From: Thermovenabulum gondwanense
GTDB lineage: Bacteria > Bacillota > Thermosediminibacteria > Thermosediminibacterales > Thermosediminibacteraceae
Assembly (NCBI RefSeq): GCF_001601575.1
Contig: NZ_LOHZ01000044.1
Location: forward strand, 1-64,000
DNA: 64,000 bases
Reading direction: 5' to 3'
Shown one piece after another: positions 16,728 to 24,992 of the stretch. The notes beneath the pieces are model-generated. The model had not been told where the DNA came from. It did no database searches and saw only the letters and a program-made list of their open reading frames with translations. How positions within the stretch are numbered: position 1 is the stretch's first letter; each line of letters starts with the position of its first letter. Both the position numbers and the translations under genes were made by a program.

Positions 16728-16746
16728 GCCCCGGGTTGCCCGGGGC
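16728..16746 (-). terminator. Strong terminator after flagellin
   Basis: GCCCCGGG (16728-16735) and CCCGGGGC (16739-16746) form an 8-bp GC stem with a three-base loop, followed on the minus strand by UUUU. It is the strongest terminator in the flagellar region, fitting a highly expressed gene. Confidence 0.85.
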
Positions 16747-16777
16747 TTTGTTAAATGCCCAAAAAATCGATTTTATA

Positions 16778-17608
16778 TTAACCTAATAGCTTAAGCACCG
16801 ACTGCGGCAACATATTCGCCTGAGCAAGCATTGCAGTTGCAGCCTGTTGAAGTATATTCATCTTTGTAAATTCCATCATTTCTTTTGCCATATCTACATC
16901 GCGGATGCGAGACTCGGCAGCAGTAAGGTTTTCTGCCGCATTGTCCAAATTGTTAATAGTATGTTCAAGTCGATTTTGGACAGCTCCTAGTGCAGATCTT
17001 TGTGAAGATACTTTCTCTATTGCAACATCAATAGCATTAATTGCTGAATTTATCGTAGAAGCATCAGTAAAGCCACTTACACTAATGCTATTAATACCCA
17101 ATGAAGATGCACTCATATCGCCAATAGTTAAACTCAATTGCTGTGTTTGATTAGCACCTATTTGGAAAATTAATGCACTACTTGAAAAATCACCGTTTAA
17201 TAAAGTTTTTCCGTTAAATTGAGTACGATCTTTAATTCCATCAATTTCAGAAATTAGGGCATTTATTTCATCTTGAATCGCATTTAAATCTTCTGGCTGA
17301 TTGGTTGCAATATTACCACCCTGAATTACCAATTCACGCATACGTTGGAGTATTGAATGTGTTTCATTCAACGCTCCTTCGGCTGTTTGAATTAATGAAA
17401 TTCCATCTTGTGAATTACGAGAAGCTTGTAACAACCCACGAATTTGACCCCGCATTTTTTCAGAAATAGCTAGACCTGCAGCATCATCTCCAGCTCTGTT
17501 TATACGAAGACCAGAGGATAATTTCTCTAAAGATTTCTGTAGACTTGAATTATTAACTGTCAACTGTCGATAAGCATTTATAGCACTTAAATTGTGGTTA
17601 ATCCTCAT
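16778..17608 (-). CDS. hag: Flagellin
   Basis: A 276-residue flagellin, short for the family but complete. The conserved N-terminal D0/D1 region is present (MRINHNLSAINAYRQL, LEKLSSGLRINRAGDDAAGL). So is the C-terminal region (RDVDMAKEMMEFTKMNILQQ, then AMLAQANMLPQSVLKLLG). Only about 90 variable residues lie between them. It has its own sigma-28-type promoter, a leader with apparent CsrA sites, a strong SD (AGGGAGG) and a strong terminator. csrA and fliW lie upstream in the same orientation, and a large glycosyltransferase is the immediate neighbour, so the filament may be glycosylated. Confidence 0.96.
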   Translation of the reverse strand: MRINHNLSAINAYRQLTVNNSSLQKSLEKLSSGLRINRAGDDAAGLAISEKMRGQIRGLLQASRNSQDGISLIQTAEGALNETHSILQRMRELVIQGGNIATNQPEDLNAIQDEINALISEIDGIKDRTQFNGKTLLNGDFSSSALIFQIGANQTQQLSLTIGDMSASSLGINSISVSGFTDASTINSAINAIDVAIEKVSSQRSALGAVQNRLEHTINNLDNAAENLTAAESRIRDVDMAKEMMEFTKMNILQQAATAMLAQANMLPQSVLKLLG

Positions 17609-17616
17609 AAAACCAT

Positions 17617-17649
17617 CCTCCCTGATTTTTATTCCCGCGTCCCTGCGGG
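17617..17649 (-). promoter_or_regulatory. Two CsrA-type binding sites in the flagellin leader
   Basis: On the minus strand, CCCGC-AGGGAC-GCGGG (17634-17649) forms a 5-bp hairpin presenting AGGGA in its loop, the classic high-affinity CsrA presentation. About 17 bases downstream the ribosome site itself reads CAGGGAGG (17617-17624), a second GGA site. Bacillus hag has the same two-site layout (one site over the SD, one upstream). With csrA and fliW encoded 4 kb away, translational repression by CsrA is strongly suggested. Confidence 0.7.
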
Positions 17650-17691
17650 ATTAATTTTCGGCCGGCCGGACCATATTTTTTATTCACTTAT

Positions 17692-17719
17692 ATTATCGAT
17701 GAAAGATATACCAAAATTA
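17692..17719 (-). promoter_or_regulatory. Sigma-28 (SigD)-type flagellin promoter
   Basis: On the minus strand TAAT (17716-17719), 16 bases, then TCGATAAT (17692-17699). Same boxes and spacing as the element before flaG. It lies about 85 bases upstream of the flagellin ATG. Confidence 0.65.
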
Positions 17720-17821
17720 ATGTCTGATATAGCTCGAATTTCCTATTTTTCTTTGTTCTTTCAGTTTTTAATTTCATTTTTCTATTAATTTCTTCATTTT
17801 TTGTGGATTTTTACGATAATT

Positions 17822-20800
17822 TTATTGAACAATTTCTTCAAGTTCTATTTCGGGGTAAATTTCCTTTATTGATTTACTTACTCTATCCGCCTCATCATTT
17901 CGCCCCGTCACTTTATATATCCTATACATCAAAGCATAATTGTCTACATCCATTCCATCAATATTAAAAGCTTTTGCGGCAAAAGCAAATGCTTCGTCAG
18001 TCATATTCTGCTCCAATGCTTTTTGGGCAAGGTATGTATAAACATCAGGGTCTTCGCAGTTAAGGTCAGCAGCTTTTATATAGGCTGTTACTGCGAGTTC
18101 GTCAAAGCCTTTATCTTTCATCATATGTCCGTATCTCACATAATCGTCTCTGGTAAAAAGTCCTGAATAAAGCTTCAACAGTTCATTGAACAAATCGAAT
18201 TCACTAAATTGAATTAGTTTTTCAAGTAGCTTAAAATAGCTATCTTTTACTTCATCGTAACTTGCTTTTATTTCACCTATAATCGTAAGAAAAAGTTTTT
18301 TGTCTGCAGAATCTTCTATTTCCCATAAGATCCTTCTTGCCATTTCAGGTTCTTTAAGTATTAAATAACATAAGATTTTGTGGTAAATCGCATCGCTTTT
18401 TGCCTTTTCATGCTCTTTGTCAAAAAACCCTATGGCTTTTTGATAGTCTTTCATCCCCATACACGCAATGCCTTTTAAAGTATTCAGCCCTGCTATGTCC
18501 ATATCGACTTCATCGAGATATTCCTTTGCAATATCGAATCTTCTAATATTCATGTAAAGCTTTGCAAGGATAGCAAAATTTGCAGGGTTCCTCTTGTCAA
18601 CGTATTTATCGAAAAATTCCTTTACACTCTCAGGTTTTTCATTTCGTACAAATAAGTCAAAAAGCCTTACAAAAACATCTTGATAATTGGGATTGGTTTT
18701 TAAAATTTCGATATACTCTTTAACAGCATCATGAAGTCTGCCTAGTTTTTCATAACAAAGCGCAATCATATATCTTGCTCTGTAGCTACCTGTCCCACCC
18801 ATAGTAATAAATAAACCTTCATATTCACCCATGGACAGGCATTCTTTAAACATTTCAATGGCTTTCTTATAGCGCTTCTGAGTTATGTATAACATACCCT
18901 CCAGGAATTTAAAATCCGGGATATCTATATAATAGGCTTTCGCATCATTTATGAGTTTTAACGCCGTATCATAATCTTTTAAAGCAATATATGTCTGTAT
19001 CAAATATCTCAAGAGCCTCGTTGCCCCAAATAAATTTACATCCATACCCTTTGTCGCTATCAGTAAATGTTTTAAAGCTTTATTATAATCCCCTGCGTTG
19101 AAATACTCTACTGCAAGATTGCCGTGCTGGAATTTATCATCGGGATGTTCCATAAGGTATCTTAACAATATGTTTATGTATCGTTCGGTCTTATTTTTTT
19201 CAATCCTCGTTTCATTTAAGTAGCCATAATGTAGTATTGTTATATCAGCTTTCTTAAATACTGGCATACGGTTTTCCTCAATATTCATCAGATTTTCATG
19301 AATGGGATAAATATACTTAATCTTGCCGTTGTTCCGGAATAATCTAAAATTGTAATGGATTTCGGTAAGGCCGCTGGAAACGCTCGCACCTCCATAGTTT
19401 ACGATTTTGAAGATGTACGCTTCCACAGTATCGTCATTGAGAAGCGGCCGTATTTTTCCTATATCCTCCTTTTTAATCTCCTCATCAGCATCTAGGAACA
19501 ATATCCAATCCGACGTAGCGTTCTCGATTGCAATATTTCTTGCCTTGCTGTAATCGTCCTCCCACTTCGCATGTACAACCCTTGCGCCGAGGCTTTGTGC
19601 GATTTCTACCGTTCTATCTTTAGAACCAGTATCCACGACCACTATTTCGTCTACGATGTCTTTAACGCTGTTTATGCATCGAGCTATGTTTTTTTCTTCG
19701 TCCTTTGTGATGAGGCAGAGGGAGAGAGTGGTTGTTTTGTAAACATTTTTATTCCTATTTTTTTCATCTTCCTCCCAATCTACTAAATTTAGATTTCTAT
19801 CTAAAATTGATTCATATTGCTCCTTAATTCCATATTTCGCATCCTTATCTAACTGGATATATCTATTATACTTTCTTAATCTATCTTCTTCTTTTGCCCA
19901 ACCCATATGTTTTACTCTCATATCGCTCACAGTAGTTGGTAATTCTGTTACATTATAAGGGAATCGACCGCAATGTTGGGGAGTTTCTTTCCATTTATAT
20001 TCGAAAAATGGTTGATATCGTATTAATAAGGGCCAATATCTTAAATGAGCGTTCCAATATCTATCTTCTCTGTATTGCTTTTCGTTCCAAAAGTCGTATA
20101 ACCTAAAACTTACCACATCGTAATAAGGTTGTTCGACTATTTTACGAATTTTCTCCTTAGCTTTTTCCTCAAATACTTCATCTGCATCTAAACAAAGGAT
20201 CCAATCAGGTTTTGTAGTTAGAGTCAGATCCCACAATTGTTTTCTCAATTCTACTTCATTTGAAAACTTTGATACATCATTCTTATGATAAAGCAAAGGA
20301 ACATTTCGTAATATGTTTCTAACTACATCTTCGGAATTATCTGTGCTAGCATCATCTACTATTACGGCATTATCAATAAAATCTTTTACGCTATTTAATA
20401 CATCAGATAAATATCTATCGGCTTCATTTCTTATAATCATTGCCAAAGTAATTTTGTTCTGGCATTTTTTTACTAACCTATCTCCTGGCAAAAAAATGTA
20501 ATTATTACCGTAATCCTTCACGTAATGTTTATATTTTTCTAATCTCAATAAATCCGTTTCTCGATAAATATGAAAAGCAGGATAATTAGTGTCAACAAAG
20601 AGGTCAAACCCTAACGCAACTGCACGAACACAAAAATGTCTATCTTCTCCCCAGAATGTTAGATTGTAAATTTCGTCATATGAAACACCTTTTCTTAATG
20701 CATTCTTGCTTATTAAAGTACATCCTCCCAACCCACCTACCTTGTAGACACCTGGAACTATTAGTTTGTTTATAAATTCTATTGTCCTTTTATTTATTTC

Positions 20801-21313
20801 TTCGTTAGTTAATTGTTCTTCCCTTTGTTTGTAAAACAAATTATATTGGTCACTCACCCAAACTTGCGGCATCTCTATAGAATTTTTACTCCACTTTGTC
20901 CAGAATACTTCAGATACTATATCCTTCTCTAATGATATTAAATGTAAAAGTGTCATCGGATGTAAAACAAGATCTGAATCAACTAGAAAAATATAATCAT
21001 ATTCTTGCTCCAACGCATACTTTAAAATCATATTCTTATTTTTCGCAACTTTCCTTATTAATTCTTCTTTCCAATAGTGAGTATTTTCATCTTTCACGTA
21101 ATCTGCATTACAAGGTAATGAATCAAGCAATATTGTTCTTTGCTTCCTCTTAAAGTCGTTCAAAATTTGTTTTGATAAAAAATCAGTATTATCATCAACA
21201 AAACAAAAATCACAAACCAATCCATCTTTTTTTAAATTTTCTAGAGAATTTAGATACTCTCTTAATATTTTAGGCTGCTGACGAATGCTTGTACCAATTA
21301 ATAATCTTGTCAT
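17822..21313 (-). CDS. Giant protein: three glycosyltransferase domains plus TPRs
   Basis: 1163 residues. Domain 1 (~1-280) is a GT-A-like glycosyltransferase with DSD near residue 112 and a WGEDRHFCVRA segment. Domain 2 (~287-510) is a family-2 transferase starting TLAMIIRNEADR, with VIVDDASTDNSED and LCLDADEV (~375). Domain 3 (~527-710) is a second family-2 transferase (SLCLITKDEEKNIARC, VVVDTGSKDRT, LFLDADEEI ~608). The last ~430 residues are tetratricopeptide repeats. All three DxD-type motifs look intact. Its place between csrA and flagellin suggests glycosylation of flagellin or another surface protein; the sugar and acceptor are unknown. Confidence 0.88.
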   Translation of the reverse strand: MTRLLIGTSIRQQPKILREYLNSLENLKKDGLVCDFCFVDDNTDFLSKQILNDFKRKQRTILLDSLPCNADYVKDENTHYWKEELIRKVAKNKNMILKYALEQEYDYIFLVDSDLVLHPMTLLHLISLEKDIVSEVFWTKWSKNSIEMPQVWVSDQYNLFYKQREEQLTNEEINKRTIEFINKLIVPGVYKVGGLGGCTLISKNALRKGVSYDEIYNLTFWGEDRHFCVRAVALGFDLFVDTNYPAFHIYRETDLLRLEKYKHYVKDYGNNYIFLPGDRLVKKCQNKITLAMIIRNEADRYLSDVLNSVKDFIDNAVIVDDASTDNSEDVVRNILRNVPLLYHKNDVSKFSNEVELRKQLWDLTLTTKPDWILCLDADEVFEEKAKEKIRKIVEQPYYDVVSFRLYDFWNEKQYREDRYWNAHLRYWPLLIRYQPFFEYKWKETPQHCGRFPYNVTELPTTVSDMRVKHMGWAKEEDRLRKYNRYIQLDKDAKYGIKEQYESILDRNLNLVDWEEDEKNRNKNVYKTTTLSLCLITKDEEKNIARCINSVKDIVDEIVVVDTGSKDRTVEIAQSLGARVVHAKWEDDYSKARNIAIENATSDWILFLDADEEIKKEDIGKIRPLLNDDTVEAYIFKIVNYGGASVSSGLTEIHYNFRLFRNNGKIKYIYPIHENLMNIEENRMPVFKKADITILHYGYLNETRIEKNKTERYINILLRYLMEHPDDKFQHGNLAVEYFNAGDYNKALKHLLIATKGMDVNLFGATRLLRYLIQTYIALKDYDTALKLINDAKAYYIDIPDFKFLEGMLYITQKRYKKAIEMFKECLSMGEYEGLFITMGGTGSYRARYMIALCYEKLGRLHDAVKEYIEILKTNPNYQDVFVRLFDLFVRNEKPESVKEFFDKYVDKRNPANFAILAKLYMNIRRFDIAKEYLDEVDMDIAGLNTLKGIACMGMKDYQKAIGFFDKEHEKAKSDAIYHKILCYLILKEPEMARRILWEIEDSADKKLFLTIIGEIKASYDEVKDSYFKLLEKLIQFSEFDLFNELLKLYSGLFTRDDYVRYGHMMKDKGFDELAVTAYIKAADLNCEDPDVYTYLAQKALEQNMTDEAFAFAAKAFNIDGMDVDNYALMYRIYKVTGRNDEADRVSKSIKEIYPEIELEEIVQ

Positions 21314-21402
21314 TATATCATCTCCTGCAAAAAAGTTATACTAACATAAAAAAACAATTATAGTTAAAAATTTTGATATCTAACAAACTATTACCATCTA
21401 AC

Positions 21403-21636
21403 CTAATCATACCTATACTTCCTTTTTTCTACCTCTGCAAAAGCAGCCAACGAAAAGTCTAGAGCCTTAATATTTTCGCCTTTTATTTCCTCTATAAGTT
21501 CCGCCCGTAAAATTTTTACGCCCTTTGGGGCGTGTATGCCGAGCTTTACCCTGTCCCCTTCGATTTCGACAACGGTTATTTCCACCTCATCGCCTATCAA
21601 AAGTTTTTCTCCTTTTTTTCTTGAAAGGACGAGCAT
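21403..21636 (-). CDS. csrA: Carbon storage regulator CsrA
   Basis: A 77-residue RNA-binding translational regulator. The N-terminal MLVLSRKKGEKLLIGDEVEI and the VKLGIHAPKGVKILRAEL segment (which holds the RNA-contacting Arg) are canonical, with a short extra C-terminal tail. The start codon lies a base or so from the fliW stop, so the two are translationally coupled. In Bacillus CsrA represses hag translation and FliW antagonises it; matching sites are present in the flagellin leader here. Confidence 0.95.
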   Translation of the reverse strand: MLVLSRKKGEKLLIGDEVEITVVEIEGDRVKLGIHAPKGVKILRAELIEEIKGENIKALDFSLAAFAEVEKRKYRYD

Positions 21637-21637
21637 T

Positions 21638-22084
21638 TTAGCTTTCCTTTAGGCTTTCCGTAAAAATTTTTACGGGCTGTTTTATCTGATAGTCAGGGTT
21701 TTCGGCGATGAGCTGGTCTCCGAGGCGGTTTAACGGATTTAATACGATAGGGGCTTTCAGGTTAACCGTTGTACTTTCGGGGTTCTTGGGGACGGTAAGA
21801 ATGCAAAGTACTACGCCATCCTCAATAGAATTAAGCTTCAGGTTTTTTAAATCGCTTTCGTTTATGACTGGTTCATAGTCCGGGAAAAAACTTAAAGGGT
21901 CCACAACCGGCAGTGCAAAATCCTTTTCCTCCACCGATTGAAGCCATTTTATTGTATCGCTTCCCGGGTGATCGATGAGGACGAATCTTTTTAAGTCTTC
22001 AAAGCCAATTATGCCGTTTGGAAAATTTATTATTTTTTCTTCTTCTATTTCTATCTCGCCGAAAAATTTAGTATTTATTTTCAT
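21638..22084 (-). CDS. fliW: Flagellar assembly factor FliW
   Basis: 148 residues, full length. The family motifs INFPNGIIGFEDLKRFVLID near the N-terminus, LPVVDPLSFFPDYE in the middle and VNLKAPIVLNPLNRLGDQLI are all visible. FliW binds flagellin and CsrA in turn, releasing CsrA from the hag mRNA when flagellin is depleted. It precedes csrA in the same operon, as in Bacillus. Confidence 0.95.
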   Translation of the reverse strand: MKINTKFFGEIEIEEEKIINFPNGIIGFEDLKRFVLIDHPGSDTIKWLQSVEEKDFALPVVDPLSFFPDYEPVINESDLKNLKLNSIEDGVVLCILTVPKNPESTTVNLKAPIVLNPLNRLGDQLIAENPDYQIKQPVKIFTESLKES

Positions 22085-22106
22085 TTTGCCTTTCCTCCGA
22101 TTACTC

Positions 22107-22502
22107 TTATTCTCTTACATACCTTTCCGCATAGTCTTTGAGTTCTTTTAATAACCCCATGTAGAATGATTTAATCTTATTATAAATCGCTTTAGCTTCC
22201 TTTTCATCGTAAACATGAGATGTTTTATTCCTGTCAATCATCATGTCTATCCACGCCTCTCCATCGGATACTAATCCTGCTTTGTAGCTTTCCTTAATTG
22301 CGCTTCTCGGGCTTTTAACTTCAATTCCTTCATATTCAAGAATATCCTTAAGGAGTTTCCAAGCAAGTTCAAAGGTAAACTCAAACCTCTGGATAACTCC
22401 ATCTATAACTATCTCATTCGAAGGTTCAAAATTTATGCCTTCTTCCAGCCTTTGCAAAGCATTTTTAAAGTCATTAAACCTTTCAACGATCCTTTCTCTC
22501 AT
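22107..22502 (-). CDS. HI0074/HepT-like nucleotidyltransferase partner
   Basis: A 131-residue helical protein of the HI0074 family (nucleotidyltransferase substrate-binding subunit). The N-terminal RFNDFKNALQRLEEGI and FEFTFELAWKLLKDILEYEG motifs are typical. Near residue 95 the segment RNKTSHVY fits the R-x4-H-x-Y motif seen in HepT toxins. It overlaps the upstream nucleotidyltransferase gene by 20 bases, so the two form a coupled pair. The pair may be a toxin-antitoxin module, but HI0073/HI0074-type pairs have no universally agreed function. Confidence 0.85.
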   Translation of the reverse strand: MRERIVERFNDFKNALQRLEEGINFEPSNEIVIDGVIQRFEFTFELAWKLLKDILEYEGIEVKSPRSAIKESYKAGLVSDGEAWIDMMIDRNKTSHVYDEKEAKAIYNKIKSFYMGLLKELKDYAERYVRE

Positions 22503-22824
22503 ATATTAAAACCCCATCCTTAATTATATTTTCTTTCAAGGAATCCTTTTTTAACTTCTCAAAATGAACTACATCGAAAGACAGGGCGGTATCTATTTCG
22601 TTTATTTCATCTACGAGCAGGTTAAACTCCCTATCCGAAATATTTTCTGAAAAAACGGCGATATCCACATCCGAAGTATTTTTATAATCTCCCCTTGCTC
22701 TTGAGCCGAATAGGAAAACTTTTTGAACACTGCAGTACTTATTAAATATTTTTGACAATTCCTTCAATATTTTATCATCCATAAAAATTTCTTTATCCTT
22801 ATTTTTAAGTTTTTCAGAAATCAT
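22483..22824 (-). CDS. MNT-domain nucleotidyltransferase (MntA-like)
   Basis: A 113-residue minimal nucleotidyltransferase. The active-site signature LFGSRARGDYKNTSDVDIAV shows the GSx10DxD arrangement of the polymerase-beta-like fold. A later carboxylate (SFDVVHFEKL) follows. In MntA/HepT systems this protein adenylylates the HepT partner and neutralises it; the partner gene overlaps here. I start at ATG 22824 after AAAGGATGG; an internal ATG (MDDKILKE) is an alternative. It interrupts an otherwise standard flagellar gene order. Confidence 0.87.
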   Translation of the reverse strand: MISEKLKNKDKEIFMDDKILKELSKIFNKYCSVQKVFLFGSRARGDYKNTSDVDIAVFSENISDREFNLLVDEINEIDTALSFDVVHFEKLKKDSLKENIIKDGVLIYERKDR

Positions 22825-22873
22825 GATAAATCTACCATCCTTTTAAATTTTATCATACCGTAACCTCTTTAAA

Positions 22874-23452
22874 TTAAATTTTCAAATCCACATGCTCCCC
22901 TACCTTCACAGGGGTAATCTTTATATAAGGCGGTTTTTGCAAATAAGTTTTTACATCGCCGTATTCGTAGGATATATCCACGGGAAAGGGGTTTATATTT
23001 ACCCTTACAAATCCTTCTTTTAAGGATGCATTTACCTTCCCTTCCTGAAAATATATTTCGGGTGGAGATTTAGGTATTAAATCCACATTGTAGTCCTTCT
23101 CGGGAAAGGCGTTAAATTCCGCCAATTCGGAAATGGATACCCCCTTTTCTATGGCACCAAGTTCATCGCCCTCCCTTGCTATTTTCTCCACCGCCTGCCA
23201 GGTTAAATCCTGGGCCTCGTAAAACCACTGCCTTGAAAGGGTGGGCATGTCGGCAAGGCCTATTTCGGAAAAAGGGGCTTTTAAGTCTATTTTTTCAAGT
23301 TTCGGATATTCTATATTTAATTGAAGCTCGGGCTGGCTTTTTTGCAAATCAAATCCGCCGGTAATATCTCTTTTTATATCCATATTCCCTTTTTTGTAAC
23401 TTATCCCGAGCTCGCCGAAGGAAAATTGTATATCGAGATTGTAAATTTGCAT
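22874..23452 (-). CDS. DUF6470 family protein (YviE-like)
   Basis: About 192 residues; the frame is open to 23488, but MQIYNLDIQFSFGELGISY at 23452, behind GGAAGG, is the likely start. The sequence is rich in beta-type segments and Pro (SQPELQLNIEYPKLEKIDLK, AEFNAFPEKDYNVDLIPK). It occupies the place of yviE between flgL and fliW in Bacillus-type clusters, and DUF6470 proteins are found there. No biochemical role is established to my knowledge. Confidence 0.8.
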   Translation of the reverse strand: MQIYNLDIQFSFGELGISYKKGNMDIKRDITGGFDLQKSQPELQLNIEYPKLEKIDLKAPFSEIGLADMPTLSRQWFYEAQDLTWQAVEKIAREGDELGAIEKGVSISELAEFNAFPEKDYNVDLIPKSPPEIYFQEGKVNASLKEGFVRVNINPFPVDISYEYGDVKTYLQKPPYIKITPVKVGEHVDLKI

Positions 23453-23741
23453 TGCCTTCCTACCCTTCAATAGGTTATAGAAATTCATGAAAAATTAACT
23501 GTATGCATTTATAAATATTTAAGACTACTAAATGTATAATTGCATAAAAGCGGGTATTAAATATTAATTAAAAAAGGCAATATTGGTAAGGTAAAAATAT
23601 AAAAATTACTATTAATTGCATTAAGATATTACATAGAAAAATAAAATAAATTTTCTATAAAGTAAATAATAACATCAATGTTAGCTTAAATTATTTTAAA
23701 AACTGCAACTAAACTAAATAATTATAATAATTATAAAAATA

Positions 23742-23757
23742 GGCCTAAATTCAGGCC
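23742..23757 (-). terminator. Terminator after flgL
   Basis: On the minus strand GGCCT-GAATTT-AGGCC is followed by a UAUUUUUAU tail. It lies just after the flgL stop codon and separates the flgM-flgL operon from the DUF6470-fliW-csrA operon. Confidence 0.75.
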
Positions 23758-23764
23758 AAATAAT

Positions 23765-24982
23765 TTATCTTAAAAAGTCCACAAGGCTGGGCTGAATGAC
23801 CCTTGCTCCTACTGCAAGGGATGCCCTGTAGACGTTTTCCTCCATCTTTAATTCCATTATTACCTTTGCAATATCCACATCCTCGGTATTGGAAAGAAGC
23901 GAAGTATAATCGATCTTGTTGTTTTCAATCCTGGTCCTTGTAGCTTCCAGGCGGTTTATTTTAGCACCCACCTGGGAGCGGAATTTTAAAAGGGTGTTTA
24001 TGGCATTATCCAAATCCGAAAGCTTTGATGAAAGGCTTTGAGGATTATCATTTTTTAATGCATCCTCTATTTCTTCCACCACCTTGAAAATCTCACCGAA
24101 AACCTCGTCACCGTAAAGGCTAACATCCATGGTGTTTAATCTGCCGAGATTATAGGATTTTGCTTTTTCTTTTGAAATTGTTACCTGAGCGGTGCCGTTG
24201 CTGATAATATTGAAGTTTTTAAGGTTTAAAACAAAATCTTTAGTGGAGTCGGGGTTACCGCTTCCATCAACTTCATATATCCTTTGATTATCCTGGTTTA
24301 CGCTGATGCCTACCGCTCTTGCAATAGCATTTCCGCTATCGTCCTGTATTTCAACATCCGCGGTTTTAGCGGTGTCGTTAAAATTAGTTACAATTATTTT
24401 ATAATTCCCTGCTGAAATCCCACTCCCTAACTTGCTTAAATCCACTGCCGAAGATTTTATCCCGGTGCCGCCATCGGATACAACGGTAACCTTTGAGGGC
24501 AAATCAAAAGCAGTGTTTGCCACAATTTTTCCGCTTGTATCGTAAGAAAAAGGCTGTGTATCGGTGTAGTATCCTCCAAAGAGGTACCTATTATTATAGG
24601 AAGAGTTTGCCTCCTGAAGTATCTGCTCTTTTAGCTGGGTGATTTCATCTAATATTGCAGCCCTGTCGCTGGCGGTCAATGTACCGTTGGAGCCGTATAC
24701 GGTAAGTTCCCTTATCCTCTGCAGGATTTCACCGGTGTTTTGCAGAGCGGTTTCGGTGTTCTGAAGCCATGTGACCGCATCATCCACGTTTTTGGAATAC
24801 TGCTCTAAGGATAAAAGGGTGTTCCTGAGCCTCATGGCCAGTACGGCAGAGACAGGATCATCCGAGGGAAGCCTGACCTTTTTCCCTGAAGAAAGCTGGT
24901 CCTCCTTTTCCCCGAGCCTTTTTAAGTTGTAGGAAAGATTCCTCATAAAAGCTTCAGTAATCATCCCTTGAGTTACGCGCAA
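23765..24982 (-). CDS. flgL: Flagellar hook-associated protein 3 FlgL
   Basis: About 405 residues. The frame is open to 25006, but the TTG at 24982 has AGGTAGGT at the right spacing and gives the family start MRVTQGMITEAFMRNL. The N-terminal flagellin-like D0 region has LGEKEDQLSSGKKVRLPSDD, and the C-terminal region ends ENVYRASLAVGARVIQPSLV. FlgL joins the hook-filament junction with FlgK. The start overlaps the end of flgK, implying coupling. Confidence 0.94.
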   Translation of the reverse strand: MRVTQGMITEAFMRNLSYNLKRLGEKEDQLSSGKKVRLPSDDPVSAVLAMRLRNTLLSLEQYSKNVDDAVTWLQNTETALQNTGEILQRIRELTVYGSNGTLTASDRAAILDEITQLKEQILQEANSSYNNRYLFGGYYTDTQPFSYDTSGKIVANTAFDLPSKVTVVSDGGTGIKSSAVDLSKLGSGISAGNYKIIVTNFNDTAKTADVEIQDDSGNAIARAVGISVNQDNQRIYEVDGSGNPDSTKDFVLNLKNFNIISNGTAQVTISKEKAKSYNLGRLNTMDVSLYGDEVFGEIFKVVEEIEDALKNDNPQSLSSKLSDLDNAINTLLKFRSQVGAKINRLEATRTRIENNKIDYTSLLSNTEDVDIAKVIMELKMEENVYRASLAVGARVIQPSLVDFLR

Positions 24983-24992
24983 AATCAAACAC

